DNA from: Apostichopus japonicus
Lineage: Eukaryota > Echinodermata > Holothuroidea > Aspidochirotida > Stichopodidae
Reading direction: 5' to 3'
Length of the DNA: 64,000 bases
Assembly: GCF_037975245.1 (NCBI RefSeq)
Contig: NC_092562.1
Span: 1,927,001 to 1,991,000, forward strand
How positions within the stretch are numbered: position 1 is the first letter of the stretch; each line of letters opens with the position of its first letter. Both the position numbers and the translations under genes were made by a program. A model generated the notes under the pieces. It saw only the letters and a list, made by a program, of their open reading frames with translations. It was not told the origin of the DNA and did not search any database. Below are positions 25,839 through 37,064 of this stretch, piece by piece.

Positions 25839-26858
25839 AAATATGAGTGTTTTTAATACTCTGATCACCTGGAATGGAATCAAAAGGGCTCCACACACCG
25901 CAGGTACAATTTTGGGAAGAATTAAAAAAGTCGTGATTTTGGCCAAAATCGAAGAAAATCATAAGGGTATAGCCTTACAAAATTGTCGATTTTGGGCCAA
26001 AAATGAAAGTTCTCAAATTCCTGTCAGGATACGTCTAACAGACTCCCAGCACCCAGTACACGCTTCTCCCGAGAACAAAAGTGGCATTCGACGAAGTTTT
26101 AGTCATTTAAATCCGATATGAAATGACGTCAAGATATGGTTATTAAATTTCATTTTTCCACCAAAATATCAGTGTTTTTAATACTCTGATCACCTGGAAA
26201 GGAATCAAAAGGGCGCCACACACCGCAGGTACAATTTTGGGAAGAATTAAAAAAGTTGTGATTTTGGCCAAAATCAAAGAAAATCATAAGGGTATAGCCT
26301 TACAAAATTGTCGATTTTGGGCCAAAAATGAAAGTTCTCAAATTCCTGTCAGGATACGTCTAACAGACTCCCAGCACCCAGTACACGCTTCTCCCGAGAA
26401 CAAAAGTGGCATTCGACGAAGTTTTAGTCATTTAAATCCGATATGAAATGACGTCAAGATATGGTTATTAAATTTCATTTTTCCACCAAAATATCAGTGT
26501 TTTTTTTACTCTTATCACCTGGAATGGAATGAAAAGGGCGCCACACACCGCAGGTACAATTTTGGGAAGAATTAAAAAAGTCGTGATTTTGGCCAAAATC
26601 GAACAAAATCATAAGGGTATAGCCTTACAAAATTGTCGATTTTGGGCCAAAAATGAAAGTTCTCAAATTCCTGTCAGGATACGTCTAACAGACTCCCAGC
26701 ACCCAGTACACGCTTCTCACGAGAACAAAAGTGGAATTCGACGAAGTTTTAGTCATTTAAATCCGATATGAAATGACGTCAAGATTATTAAATTTCATTT
26801 TTCCACCAAAATATGAGTGTTTTTACTACTCTTATCACCTGGAAAGGAATCAAAAGGG

Positions 26859-26915
26859 TGGGTTAGGGTTAGGGTTAGGATTGGGATTAGGGTTAGGGGG
26901 TTAGGGTTAGGGTTA
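26859..26915 (+). repeat. Interstitial TTAGGG telomeric repeat
   Basis: About 57 bp of TTAGGG units with a few variants (TTAGGATTGGGA, TTAGGGGG). It sits exactly inside a satellite monomer. The left flank is monomer sequence ending in CAAAAGGG. The right flank resumes in ATAAGGGTGTAGCCTTA, which corresponds to the monomer's ATAAGGGTATAGCCTTA. About 85 bp of monomer interior is missing in between. TTAGGG is the usual telomere unit of most animals outside arthropods and nematodes. Unique DNA follows on the right, so this is not a chromosome end in the present assembly. Confidence 0.92.
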
Positions 26916-27265
26916 TGGATAAGGGTGTAGCCTTAAAAAAATTTCCAGAAAATAATGAAATTTCTCAGATTTAAAGATGCTCCTGTGGATTCTTGATGTT
27001 AAAATATGTATTTTGATCGACTTCAAAGAGAGTTTCTGGGAATTTTAAGGTTCATATTGTCCTATTTATTAATAGTAAACTGATATATAAACTTGTGTAG
27101 AAAAAAGGCCATTTTCATTCAAATGGGAATGAATAAGAACATTATTATGCCTGATATATACACAGAAGAGCGCCCTACTCCGTTTGTATCATTTTGAGAA
27201 GAACTGAAAAAGTCGCGGTTTTAGGCCAAAATATGAAAAAACGATTTTGGGCAAAGGAATATGAA
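26916..27265 (+). repeat. Decayed satellite monomer remnants at the array edge
   Basis: Past the telomeric tract the sequence keeps weak similarity to the monomer. About 26,918-26,990 parallels the segment from ATAAGGG through CTCAAATTCC. A second piece at 27,164-27,265 (GAGCGCCCTACTCCG, then GAAGAACTGAAAAAGTCG, GGCCAAAATATG and CGATTTTGGG) parallels GGGCGCCACACACCG through CGATTTTGGGCC, with the spacer between the two GATTTTGG motifs shortened. These look like old copies left outside the homogenised part of the array. Confidence 0.7.
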
Positions 27266-28894
27266 TAAGTCAAAATATTTAGCAACATCTCTTTACGTAT
27301 GTTACCGTTATATAATTGAAACCATGACGCCTTGTTGCCTTCATCTTCAAACTTCCATACTTTTATTGATCTACGTAGCTGCTATAAATATAATATTTAT
27401 ACGGTTTTCAAGCCTTTAAAACCAACTTATGTCACCAATACAATTTAAAATTACTTGCATCCTCACATCCAAGAGGTTCTTGTTTCACTGCGCGGACACT
27501 CCTGGGACAGACAGTTAACGTGCGTCGCATAAAACACCCGAAGAAATAAAAACATGTTTATCGATGCGCGGGTATTTTTAAATCTCTAAGGGAAATTCGT
27601 CGCATACTGTTTTGATATTTTCCTTCCGTAATATAATATTGATTCTGCATAGCTTCGTCGTGTCCTTAGAATTCAAACGGAAAAGAAGAGGAAGGATATT
27701 TTGACTAGCGCCCTCTAAAAACCGCTCGTTTTACTTTCAGCGTTACAATCAAGTCGGTTAGTAGGCATATCCTGGGTAGGGTGTGAAGTCTTTATGAACA
27801 TTTCACAGCTCAAAATACACTGTGTAATGAAGTAAATGTATTTGTCTATATAGCAATATTTAATTTGGTAGTATGGGGTGTGTTGATGGGTTGGGAGGGG
27901 GAGGGAGGGTGTGTGTGTGGGGGGTGGGGGGTTGGGTAGGTAATACTTGCGTGTACATGCAGTGACGAATATTTGTTGAAGATTTAAAATAAAATTAAGA
28001 TATTCGAAATATGAGAAATCCCCACAAAGAGACGGCATTGTATGGATGGATCAAGTTGTATACTTTCAGTTTTACATTCAAAATGTATAAGGCTTATTAA
28101 ATGATCGTAATAATACAATAGGCAATAAATATATTACTGTGCAAAAATTTTGCGTAGACCAGTTAATCAGTTTTCTTTATGATTGTTTCACAAAATAGAA
28201 AAGGATGTACCTTTATAACATCTGATGGATTTGGAAATGTGAATCGAGACCTATAAGATGATGTCAATAAAAAAAGGAAGAAAGATATATATAAATACAT
28301 AAATTACTATGTTAAATGAAAAGATGAACGTAAGATATACCCCATACACCCACCAACATTAATTTCCCTCCACCCTTGCACCGACCTCCTCCCGACCCCT
28401 GCTAACCACACACGCACACTATTGCTTGTAATACCTGTAGCTATTTCATCGATACATTTATAACACATTGCACAAAAGGCTGATTTCCTTTGTGACTTGT
28501 ATTCATACAATGATTTATAAGTAATATGGCACAGAAGATTCTATATACATATTGTGCAAAAGTTGCGTAGAGCAAATACACACACAAATATTTTCTGTAC
28601 AATCCGTTCGGTAAAACGAAACTTTGTGATTTTAGAAATATCATATAAGATCTATACAAATTATTAAATAGACACTTACGTTGAACAAGAGCCTCTAGCA
28701 GCTCTTCCTTACTAAACCCCACCACTTCCCCACCGTAAAAATATTTGTGACGTTTTTCTTTTCTTCAAATCTTCAGATCGAAGCAATATAAATTTGACAA
28801 TCTATATTAACAAAATTAGATCATAATTTAATATACTGGTGGGCTGAAGTTCACTTGGGAACTTTCTGCAGCGTTAGGTTATCCTGCTATTCAT
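27266..28894. other. Intergenic, no gene seen
   Basis: AT-rich sequence without a convincing coding region. The longest open frames (about 107 codons, minus strand, 27,715-28,038) are low-complexity across a G-rich tract and resemble nothing I know. The only structured item is the G-rich stretch listed separately. Confidence 0.6.
27888..27940 (+). other. G-rich tract with G-quadruplex potential
   Basis: The plus strand reads GGG-A-GGGGG-A-GGG-A-GGG followed by a GT run and further runs of five or six G. Four G3+ runs separated by single bases satisfy the canonical intramolecular quadruplex pattern. It lies in intergenic DNA about 1 kb right of the satellite edge. No gene is near enough to assign a role. 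Confidence 0.6.
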
Positions 28895-28902
28895 TTCGCA
28901 TC

Positions 28903-29281
28903 CAGTGGCGGAGCGTCAGAGGGGGCGGATGCCCCCCCCCCCCCCGACGGACTCAAATGGACTGCTGGCGCCCTTTTCAGCTCTTTACCACTTTTTACTT
29001 ATTCGCGATTATTGACTTTTTTATTGCCCTCTCAAATACCTATTGACATTTGTCACATTTTGTTGGTGTAATTTCCTGACAAAATGGCGGTGACACCTAT
29101 TTATTCTTCGTTTTTCTGCAAATTAGCAAGGCCGGAAAGGGTCATTTCCGACGATCTAGGGAGTATCTTTACTCAAAAAATTTCTGTACGCTCCGCGCCA
29201 ACCTGTTTAGATAGGGTCGAAAGCGCCCCTACAGACCATTCTCGCCCCCCCCCCCGACCAATACCCCTAGCTCCGCCACTG
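28903..29281. mobile_element. hAT-type MITE, 379 bp
   Basis: The ends are inverted repeats: the left begins CAGTGGCGGAGC and the right ends in its exact complement GCTCCGCCACTG, with looser C/G-rich pairing inward. It is flanked by an 8-bp target duplication with one mismatch, TTCGCATC (28,895-28,902) and TTCGTATC (29,282-29,289). A CAGTGGCG-type terminus with an 8-bp duplication is characteristic of the hAT superfamily. No transposase frame is present, so it is a non-autonomous copy. Poly-C runs lie just inside both ends. Confidence 0.85.
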
Positions 29282-29289
29282 TTCGTATC

Positions 29290-30195
29290 ATGGTGATAAA
29301 AAAGAAAGAAAAGTATCTTGCAATTTTATGACTGCATCTGGCAACACCACGGTGGGTGACGTCATCACCACAATTTGACCTGTAAGAGTCTATGTTCTTT
29401 TGTCTCCCTTATAGCCACAATTCATTTATCCACTCATGAAAAATGATATTTTGTTTTCTTTCATAGTGTTCAAGTTTTCATAGTGTTTCAAATTCTACAA
29501 TTCTGAAATGAAACGTTGACAATAATTGAAGAAAATTCTAAATGTATCACATTGTAAGGACAAATACAGAATAACATTATAAAATAAGAGTATAAGGCTT
29601 TTTGGAAGGAGTGGTGATGACGTCACAGACCACCTTCTATCAATGATCAGGATGGGTTTATCTGGTTTATATCCAAACAATCCATATTTTGGAACAAGAT
29701 ATTGAGATGGAATTCCAACTTACGGTGTAAAGTTTTGAGCTATTCCGTAAAGTTTAACATTGCCTAACACCGGCACATCCATTTCAATTTTTTTTGCTTC
29801 TACAAATACAAGAATACTAAGAAACATTGTCACATTATAAAAGTTCATCTTAATATATTCAAGTAATATTCAAAATTAATCCCTGAAGCAAGTATCCATT
29901 ACCCCGAATGTGTCTCACCCCGCCCCCCCCACTTCCCCCTCCCCAACCCCGCCCTCCAGTTCAAACGTCACCTTCTCGTTGGAGTATGTTGACATTTACA
30001 TCGAGGTCCATCGAAGTGCATTTGAAAATAAATGTTTTATGTTCAAAATATCAACATCCACATTGAGCTTACATTACCTTTGATTTTTGGACTACTAAGA
30101 CTCATTCACAGGATTTTGTAATCAACCCCCATTCTGATATGAATATGCTATCGATTGTCCTGTGACTTTACTATTTTTACTACAAAAAAATACTT
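29290..30195. other. Intergenic region, likely 3' flank of the ankyrin gene
   Basis: No coding region supported. It contains a C-rich stretch at about 29,918-29,956. It lies downstream of the minus-strand ankyrin gene, so part may be 3' UTR, but I saw no clear AATAAA on that strand close to the stop codon. Confidence 0.5.
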
Positions 30196-30213
30196 ACGAT
30201 TTAGACGTTTTAA

Positions 30214-31476
30214 TTATTTATCAGCCATCATTTGTAACATATTTTTTTTCTTACCCATTACCAGACTCATAAGATTAATGGTACTCTGTCTGCGCATGAT
30301 CGCTGCTGCGCGTGGCGCTTTCTTGGTCTCTTCCTGCATATCCGGCTCTTCCGCTTCCGGTATAGGCTGCGCTCTTCTTATAAACATCTGTTGCTCGTAG
30401 AGCTTGAAGATATTAGCCAAATTCGACGTTATTGGAGTGGTACTCATCTTGGGGTCCTCGAGCAAACAGGTCTCCATGTCGTCGGACGTGTGGACGGTAC
30501 TCGACGCTGATAAAGTACGCGAAAGAGTCCCATTGGATACATCCGGGTCGTCGCTTTCCTTGGTTTCAAATGAATCAATCAACTGCATAAGGGAACTCTG
30601 TTGTTCCCTCAGTTCAGAAATAGTGTTCATTTCTTGCGCAATGGAATGGTACGGTGGGATATACTTCCTGGGTAAGTTACCCAATTGTGGTAGTTTTCCC
30701 GGTACGTTCAATTGTTGAATATCACCTCTCCCAAAAACCAACGACAGTCTTTGTTTGATTTGTTGTTGATGTTCATGGTGACTATGCCTCGCCCAATCGG
30801 TCGGGTTCATGAAATGTTTATTGTCGCGCGAACTTAACGACGCTCTACCGTCGTCAAGCAATATCTGCGCGCATCGATAATGACCATTCTGCGTCGCTAG
30901 TAACAGAGCAGTACATCCCTGGCGATTTCGCATGTCAGCGTTAAGTCCGTCCCGTTTCAACGCCATGACCAGCATCGCCACTATCTCTGCGTGGCCGGTC
31001 GTCGCGGCAAGGTTCAACGGACTGTCTCCGTTGACGTCTGGACAATTCTTCTCCAATGTATCTTCTCGAAGCAGCCTATGGACCAATGAAGTTCTCCCTT
31101 GGAGACAAGCATGGGATAATAAAGACCTCCCATTGTAGTCTTTCATATTCAGATCGGCGTTGCCTTTAATTAACATGCGTAGGATCCTGACGGAAAGGGT
31201 GTCGCTCTCAAGCCAAGCCGTCAACATGGCGGGCGTCCTGCCCGCCGAGTCCCGTTTATCAATATTCATTCCGAATGAAATAAGGAGTCTAACCTGATGT
31301 GCCCGGTTCTCTAAAACAGCTCGGTGAAGACCAGAACCAAATGGAATACCACAGCTGTCGGTTTGCATCGGTACTGTTCCATCCCACGTTTTTGAACGAA
31401 TTCGAGGCAATTTATGAAAAGGCTTCCCCGACGATCCGACGTAATTTTCTGGATAGTTTAACAATTCTGTCGCCAT
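30214..31476 (-). CDS. Ankyrin-repeat protein, ANKRD63/ANKRD34-like, single exon
   Basis: A 420-residue open frame without interruption. About five ankyrin repeats cover residues 49-220, recognisable from GRTPAMLTAW (79-88), NGRSLLSHACLQGRTSLV (115-132), NGDSPLNLAATTGHAEIV (149-166) and QGCTALLLATQNGHYRCA (186-203). A basic linker with Gln-rich stretches follows, then a Ser/Thr-rich segment (304-335) and a basic C-terminus with RRQS (395-398), a protein kinase A-type site. The order of ankyrin block, low-complexity middle and C-terminal RR-x-S, together with the lack of introns, matches vertebrate ANKRD63 and ANKRD34 proteins. The fourth repeat is also close in pattern to ANKRD63. Function is little known, so I assign none beyond protein binding through ankyrin repeats. 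The chosen ATG starts MATELL; an out-of-frame ATG overlaps it four bases upstream. A strong donor sequence (GTAAGTA) lies 15 nt past the stop, so a 3' UTR intron is possible. Confidence 0.85.
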   Translation of the reverse strand: MATELLNYPENYVGSSGKPFHKLPRIRSKTWDGTVPMQTDSCGIPFGSGLHRAVLENRAHQVRLLISFGMNIDKRDSAGRTPAMLTAWLESDTLSVRILRMLIKGNADLNMKDYNGRSLLSHACLQGRTSLVHRLLREDTLEKNCPDVNGDSPLNLAATTGHAEIVAMLVMALKRDGLNADMRNRQGCTALLLATQNGHYRCAQILLDDGRASLSSRDNKHFMNPTDWARHSHHEHQQQIKQRLSLVFGRGDIQQLNVPGKLPQLGNLPRKYIPPYHSIAQEMNTISELREQQSSLMQLIDSFETKESDDPDVSNGTLSRTLSASSTVHTSDDMETCLLEDPKMSTTPITSNLANIFKLYEQQMFIRRAQPIPEAEEPDMQEETKKAPRAAAIMRRQSTINLMSLVMGKKKNMLQMMADK

Positions 31477-31489
31477 TTCATAGATTACA

Positions 31490-34400
31490 ATCTGTTTTCA
31501 CTTTTACAAAATGTATACGACTAAACTGCTCTCTGTTTTGTTTTACTTAGTCGCATAGGCTGCACGTAAAAACTCTACTCAAAATACGTCCTATACCGGC
31601 AAAGAGGTAATATATATAATCCTTCACAAAAAAAAATATAAAGAAATGTTAATCTTCTTCCGTCTCCAAGGTGATTAGCCTGTAACTTAAAATTTCTTAA
31701 TTACACAGACATGGAAAATTGACTTGGAATGGAAGACGTTTTTATTGCTCTGTCATGCCAATCAGTAACATTAAACTATTTCAAACTTCGGTATAATTCC
31801 AAGTTCCTATCGAATATAAATTTCCACCATAACCAGCCACAATACATGCCTATATGTTAACAATAGGAAAGCAATGCTGGACCTTACGACCTTAACAAGT
31901 ATCCATGTAGTTGCGATGAAGAATGACAGTAAGCAAATTAATCGCTGTTGTCTTTGTTCCGATGGTTCTTTTCGCGACAGAATATTTAAACTGTTTATAT
32001 ACCTCTCCCTTGTTATTTGTATAGGCCAGCGTGATAGTCGGTCTTCTCAAACGCACACGGCAATAAAAAGTTACCGATGAAAGAGTTTTGTCTTTACCTA
32101 GCAACCAACTGAACCGCTCCTCTCATTTGACAGAGCGACACAGAAACACTTGATTTGTTTACTTACTATTATCCTCTTCAACCGACACGAGAGGACGTGA
32201 AATGAATCAATTTCATTAGCCGACATGGTCGATGAAAGAACAATAAGTCACATATCTCTTTAATCTTCCGCTTTTATAACATTTCGAAAAGCCAGCCACA
32301 GACAAAAGCACTAGAACAACAAAGCATCAAAGATCGCCTGGTATATAATCCTCGTTACGTATGTTTTCCTTTTCATTGTACCCCGCAGAGGAGAAGGGGC
32401 AGAGGTCCTTTCAAGAATGAACCCAGGAGTCAACGGTTTTGTATCGATGCGTGGCATTAGCATCGAACGGGGTGTCCTCGCTTAAACAATACGTGCACTC
32501 AATACGAGATCCCAGCATGTACGAGAATTGGTCGGTTGCTAAGGCTAGGTTATACCCAGCGTCACATAGCAACGGAGGTTTTTCTTTCTTTCAGACAGTG
32601 GAATATATGGACCATTGTGCAATAAACACGTACACACCAGTGAAGTCATTAAGTGATTGTCGAGGGTACAAGGAGGGCTATTTAGGGGGAGAGGGGGAGG
32701 TTAGCAGGCTGCAATACCAAAAAGGTAAATTATATATAAAGAATACTACAAAAAATAGGGCCTGATGTTTCCATTTCTAACATGATTTTCTACAGAGACT
32801 GACATTGAAACCAACCAACCTGTCTCTGCTTGATTCTATGAGGTCCCAAAAGTGACTGATGCAAAACTATTGAGCAGAACATATCAAATCGAAATTACAC
32901 AGGTGGTAGTGTTACGTCAACACAGCAATTTCGTATATAGACGTCTATTCATAGCGTGGACATTTGCGCCCGTTTGTATTTAGCCTGACAGAGGGACGTT
33001 GAAACATTGCCAAAAACGGAAGACCATTATATCTAAACAATTCTTTTATTTTTCATTTTTATTGGTATTCATAAAATTAACTGGCTTGATCGCTGGATTT
33101 TCCAGGAAGACCACGTGTTAACAGCACTAACGTCATCGCAATATAAGCTCATACCAATTTTTCAGTTAAATACATACAAAATATCGCTCGACAACTTTCC
33201 ATATAATAAGCGGTATAATATCATGCCACCAAATCCGTGCAAAACTTTCCAAATGTTTAAACAAAATTACGAGAAAAAGTATATATAACCTCTGTGTCGG
33301 TAGCATTTAAAAGTAAATATACATTCATACTTTTGTCCCAAAGTATAGTGAAAGGAATTTTCATTCATGCCCATTTATGAATATTCAACGAAAATAACGT
33401 TTCTCCATATAACAGCATTGCTTTCACTACCCCCAAAAAATGGTTACATTACCCATGAAAATATGAAAAGACATAATTAGGGAGAGTCAATCTTTCACCA
33501 CCTAGTTGTTACAATGACATCGCACATTGAACTAACATGCATGGTAGGCTGATCCTATGAAATGTCTCACATAATGAGATTCTATCTAGGTTTTTTTTTG
33601 GAAAAGTTTGCCCATCACAAACATTTATTTCATTTAAGGGTTAAACTAATGATAGGATCCTTCTACACCTTTAACGATAGATTTCAACATGATACATAAC
33701 TTTGAGGGGGAAAAAAATGACAATTGTTGTATACATGAAATGCTTGCCATTGATACCAAACACCCAGTTTATAAGAAGACTTGTGTAAAATGAAATAAAC
33801 CACTCACCTACAATATAATAATAGTATTTCAAAGAAACCTGAATGCTGTTAATTTTTAATATTATAATAGATCAACTAAACGTTGATTTTATATGACAGA
33901 ACGTCGTTTTTTGTGCTAGGTCAAGAATCCAGAAGAAAAAAATGAAGAAAGGTAGAAGGGAGGGGGAAGGGGGAGAGAGTGATGTTTATATTTTCCAATT
34001 ATTTAAATTGGTAGAACTATGGTAAATCACGATGGATTTTGCAGGCTGCCATCACACCTTAAGTATTAAAAAATGCACATCTTACTCCAGCTTAAGCGTC
34101 ACCATGTTAATGGATGTAGCATAAGCAGGTAAAGGGGGGGGGGGCAGAATAACAAGAAGATTCCAGAAATTGTTGCAGTTACAAACTCAGGCAAGAACTT
34201 TTTGGACATGATAAAAACAATATCTGCTAAACAATTTACAGAGGTGGTTTACAATTCCACCAGCCCAAATACTCAAACAAGCAAACTGACATGGGGGTCT
34301 GATGGGGCACGAGCAGGAATGGGGAGGGGGTAGAGTAGGCATGAACTCTGAAAAAGAATATAACGCCATATTTTAATAAGGATGCCAAACTTTCAAGCTA

Positions 34401-37050
34401 CCTTCATCTTTCCAAGTAATTGATAAATCACGAGTGTTTCATTTGGGAAAAACGCTTGTTATGGGTTTTTGGGGACTATCATTAACTTTAATAGTCTTTT
34501 GAGAAATTTATTAAAACCTTCTGTTAATTTTGAATTACTTAAATGCTAAGTAAGATATCTTAAAATATTTGGATGTCTTGTAATTTTTCTGAGACTTGAC
34601 TACTGGAGCCAATGAACTGCATTGTTGTGAAATATCAATTAAATCAATACCCAACAAAACCAAACTGCTATAAAAATCCAAAATCATGAATTTAAAGCAA
34701 TGCAATTTCTTTTGTCTTGGTGACTAATTACCATAATTTCAGTTTAAATTAATATATGTAAGTGCTTTAGAAAATGTTCATACAACGTAGTTGATGTACT
34801 ACTTTACAACATGAATTGTTGATTTCACAATGTTTTATTTAATGCAGTAAACCTACACACCACCAATAAAAGTTATGAGGAAAACTGTAGCAGATTTTGG
34901 CTCAGTTAAAAGTTGAATGTTTACAGTCGAGCCATTTATCGATTTCGAGGCCTTCCCACATCACTTCACAACAACTTAACTAATGGTCATTGGTAACTTG
35001 TCACACCCACACAACTCAAACATTCGCCCCTTCCCCCCCCCCACCCCACAGGTAATGGAGATACCTTGTCACATGACACATCTCAAAGATCTTGTCGTCC
35101 GGACTCAAACTTTCAATGCTTTAATTGCAATATGGTAGTTTTTTCCTACTAGCAAAGTTTTTCATATTTTTTCTTTCCTATAAATTGCCCGACTCCCAGC
35201 TCCACCCCTCCCTCGTCTCCCCCCTCCAAAGAAAACATAAATATAAGAGAAAGGGGAAACAAAAATATTGACTTGAAAATCAAACAGTATTTATCACTAT
35301 TTTATAGTAATATAACCAATACTTTTTTGATACATAAAGAAAAAAGGAAAAGAAAGGATTAATAACTGCACTATGAGGAATGTTTGAAGGATCAGGGTCC
35401 CAGCAACAAGCATGCATGGACCCTGGGCACTAAACGATCCAAATTCTGAGGACCCATAGGCAACTTTCCTTGGCAACAAAATGATTTATACACTTTTCCT
35501 TGTCATATAAACACAAAATTTGGTTAATTTTGCAAAAATCAAAGCCAAAGCCAAAAAAAACAATGTATAAAATATTTTCACTGATTGATAAACTTAATAA
35601 TAAACTCATAATAAACTATAATAGGAAGTTCAAACTTAGCAAATTGCACAAAAAAAAGCACTCCTATATATGAAGCAAACTTACATACTCCCCACCCCCC
35701 CCCCCCCCCAACAGAAACACAAAACTGAAAGCAAGACGGATGGAGTTAGAGAACCAGAATTGTCTACTACCCTTAGTGATTGCCTAGCCACATATTCATC
35801 AGAGTATATTAATGTAACACTACAAACAAGATGTCAAGTATTGAATTAACACCGCCAGGAAGGCTAACGCGATCGATCGGGAAGGATTGCACATTCATTT
35901 GGAACTGTCTACAAGGTTTCTATACTTTATCTCGACCTCAAATAACCTTTGACCTTCAAGGAACTTCAGCCAGGACAAATATAAAACAAAATTGAAGAAG
36001 TCATATTTTGCACTATTTTTCAATAAGAATTGCTTTTGAAATTTTTCAGGTAAGAAAAGAGGACTTACTTTTTGAGTGTTTGACGTTTGAACCAAGTGAA
36101 ACAATCAAGTTAAAGTCACAATAAATACAACTTTGCATATTTCATAATTCAAATCTGTCAAGACTATTTCTAACCCATAACTCAATCATAAAAGTATTAG
36201 AGCTATAACTTACAATTTCCACAAATTCAAACCACGTGGAACGGAAATGTTGTCAAGCCCAAATTTATTCAGCAGAATGATAGCAACTGACAGACAATTA
36301 GTCATGTGCATTTGTTTTTACTATCTACGGGAAGGACGCATGAATAAATTAGCACAAAAACTAGAAATCCTTATCAGCCATTCATTTATGATATTTTCAC
36401 ATGCAAAAATATTCCAAGGTATCACTTTAAGCCACAGATGTTTGCAACTTTTTTTTCATATCGTAATCTAAAAGACTAGTGTAATTTTTTATAGAATAGT
36501 CTGGTTTCTATAATTTACGACTACCATCATTGGAAGAGCGCTGCCAATGTTGAAGAAAAACTACTGATATGATTTTTTTGTTTTTTACAACTACAAGGTA
36601 TAAGGGAAATAAAACAATGGAGCAAATTAACGAGCAACGTTATTAACCCCCCTCACCGGCACCATATTTGACCTACATGCTGGCATAAACCCATAGTACC
36701 ATTAACCAATTTGCATATTCTTACTGCATAAATTAACATGTGAGACAAGACCCACATGGAAAACAAGGAACGAGCAAATGGAATATCTCTTACAAAATTT
36801 ATGGATAGGACAGAATTTATTACAAAGTACTTACAATTGCTTTGATCTCGAGAGGACCGAGGGGGAAATTTTTTTTTCGTCCTGTAATAATAGCTTGGCA
36901 GTCGCAGTTTTCAAACTTTTTTAACGATTCTTATCACCATTTTCAAAAGCCATGCACCGTAGAAGTTTGCATATAATGGGCAAAAACACCCAACTCAAAT
37001 TTAAAAATCCGTGTGGCTGCAACGGTTCTGTTACTCCGTAGTTGTGAGCC
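31490..37050. other. Intergenic region between the two genes
   Basis: About 5.5 kb, AT-rich, without a coding region I can support. It holds scattered poly-C/G tracts (about 34,134-34,143, 35,032-35,042, 35,692-35,710). Short open frames at 31,874-32,104, 32,439-32,765 and 36,247-36,471 show no recognisable protein pattern. The right part may include extended 3' UTR of the HMG-CoA synthase gene, since several minus-strand AATAAA hexamers occur. Confidence 0.5.
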
Positions 37051-37058
37051 ACATCATG

Positions 37059-37064
37059 TTTATT
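37059..37064 (-). promoter_or_regulatory. Candidate poly(A) signal for HMG-CoA synthase
   Basis: An AATAAA hexamer on the minus strand, about 550 nt past the stop codon. Another lies at 36,816-36,821. I cannot tell which, if either, is used. Confidence 0.3.

Larger units (their letters stand above)
1..26857 (+). repeat. 325-bp satellite array, about 82 monomers
   Basis: Head-to-tail array with a period of 325 bp; individual monomers range from about 318 to 344 bp. It starts mid-monomer at base 1, so it continues beyond the window. Most monomers differ by only a few substitutions. About ten share a 5-bp deletion that turns AAGGGTATAGCC into AAGGGCC or a similar form. All copies face the same way and no other element interrupts the array. 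Within each monomer I see a 16-bp perfect palindrome (285-300 in the first complete copy), the octamer TGACGTCA (149-156, 474-481 and so on to 26,774-26,781), TGATCA, TTCTCccGAGAA and TTCGaCGAA. Each monomer contains a short open frame of up to 92-109 codons on the plus strand, but 325 is not a multiple of three and a TGA ends the frame in every unit. I therefore treat the array as non-coding satellite DNA. Confidence 0.98.

Noticed and set aside
193-26771. Short open frames (69-109 codons on plus, 61-85 on minus) in nearly every satellite monomer
   Set aside because: They repeat with the 325-bp unit, end at the same TGA each time, shift frame between units and show no known protein pattern. 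They are a consequence of the repeat, not a gene family.
1-26857. CENP-B box in the satellite
   Set aside because: The reverse strand has TTCG and the A at the right spacing (CTTCGTCGAATG) but lacks the required CGGG, so the essential positions are not met.
1-26857. CRISPR array or prokaryotic element
   Set aside because: Units are 325 bp and nearly identical throughout, with no spacers, and the surroundings are clearly animal.
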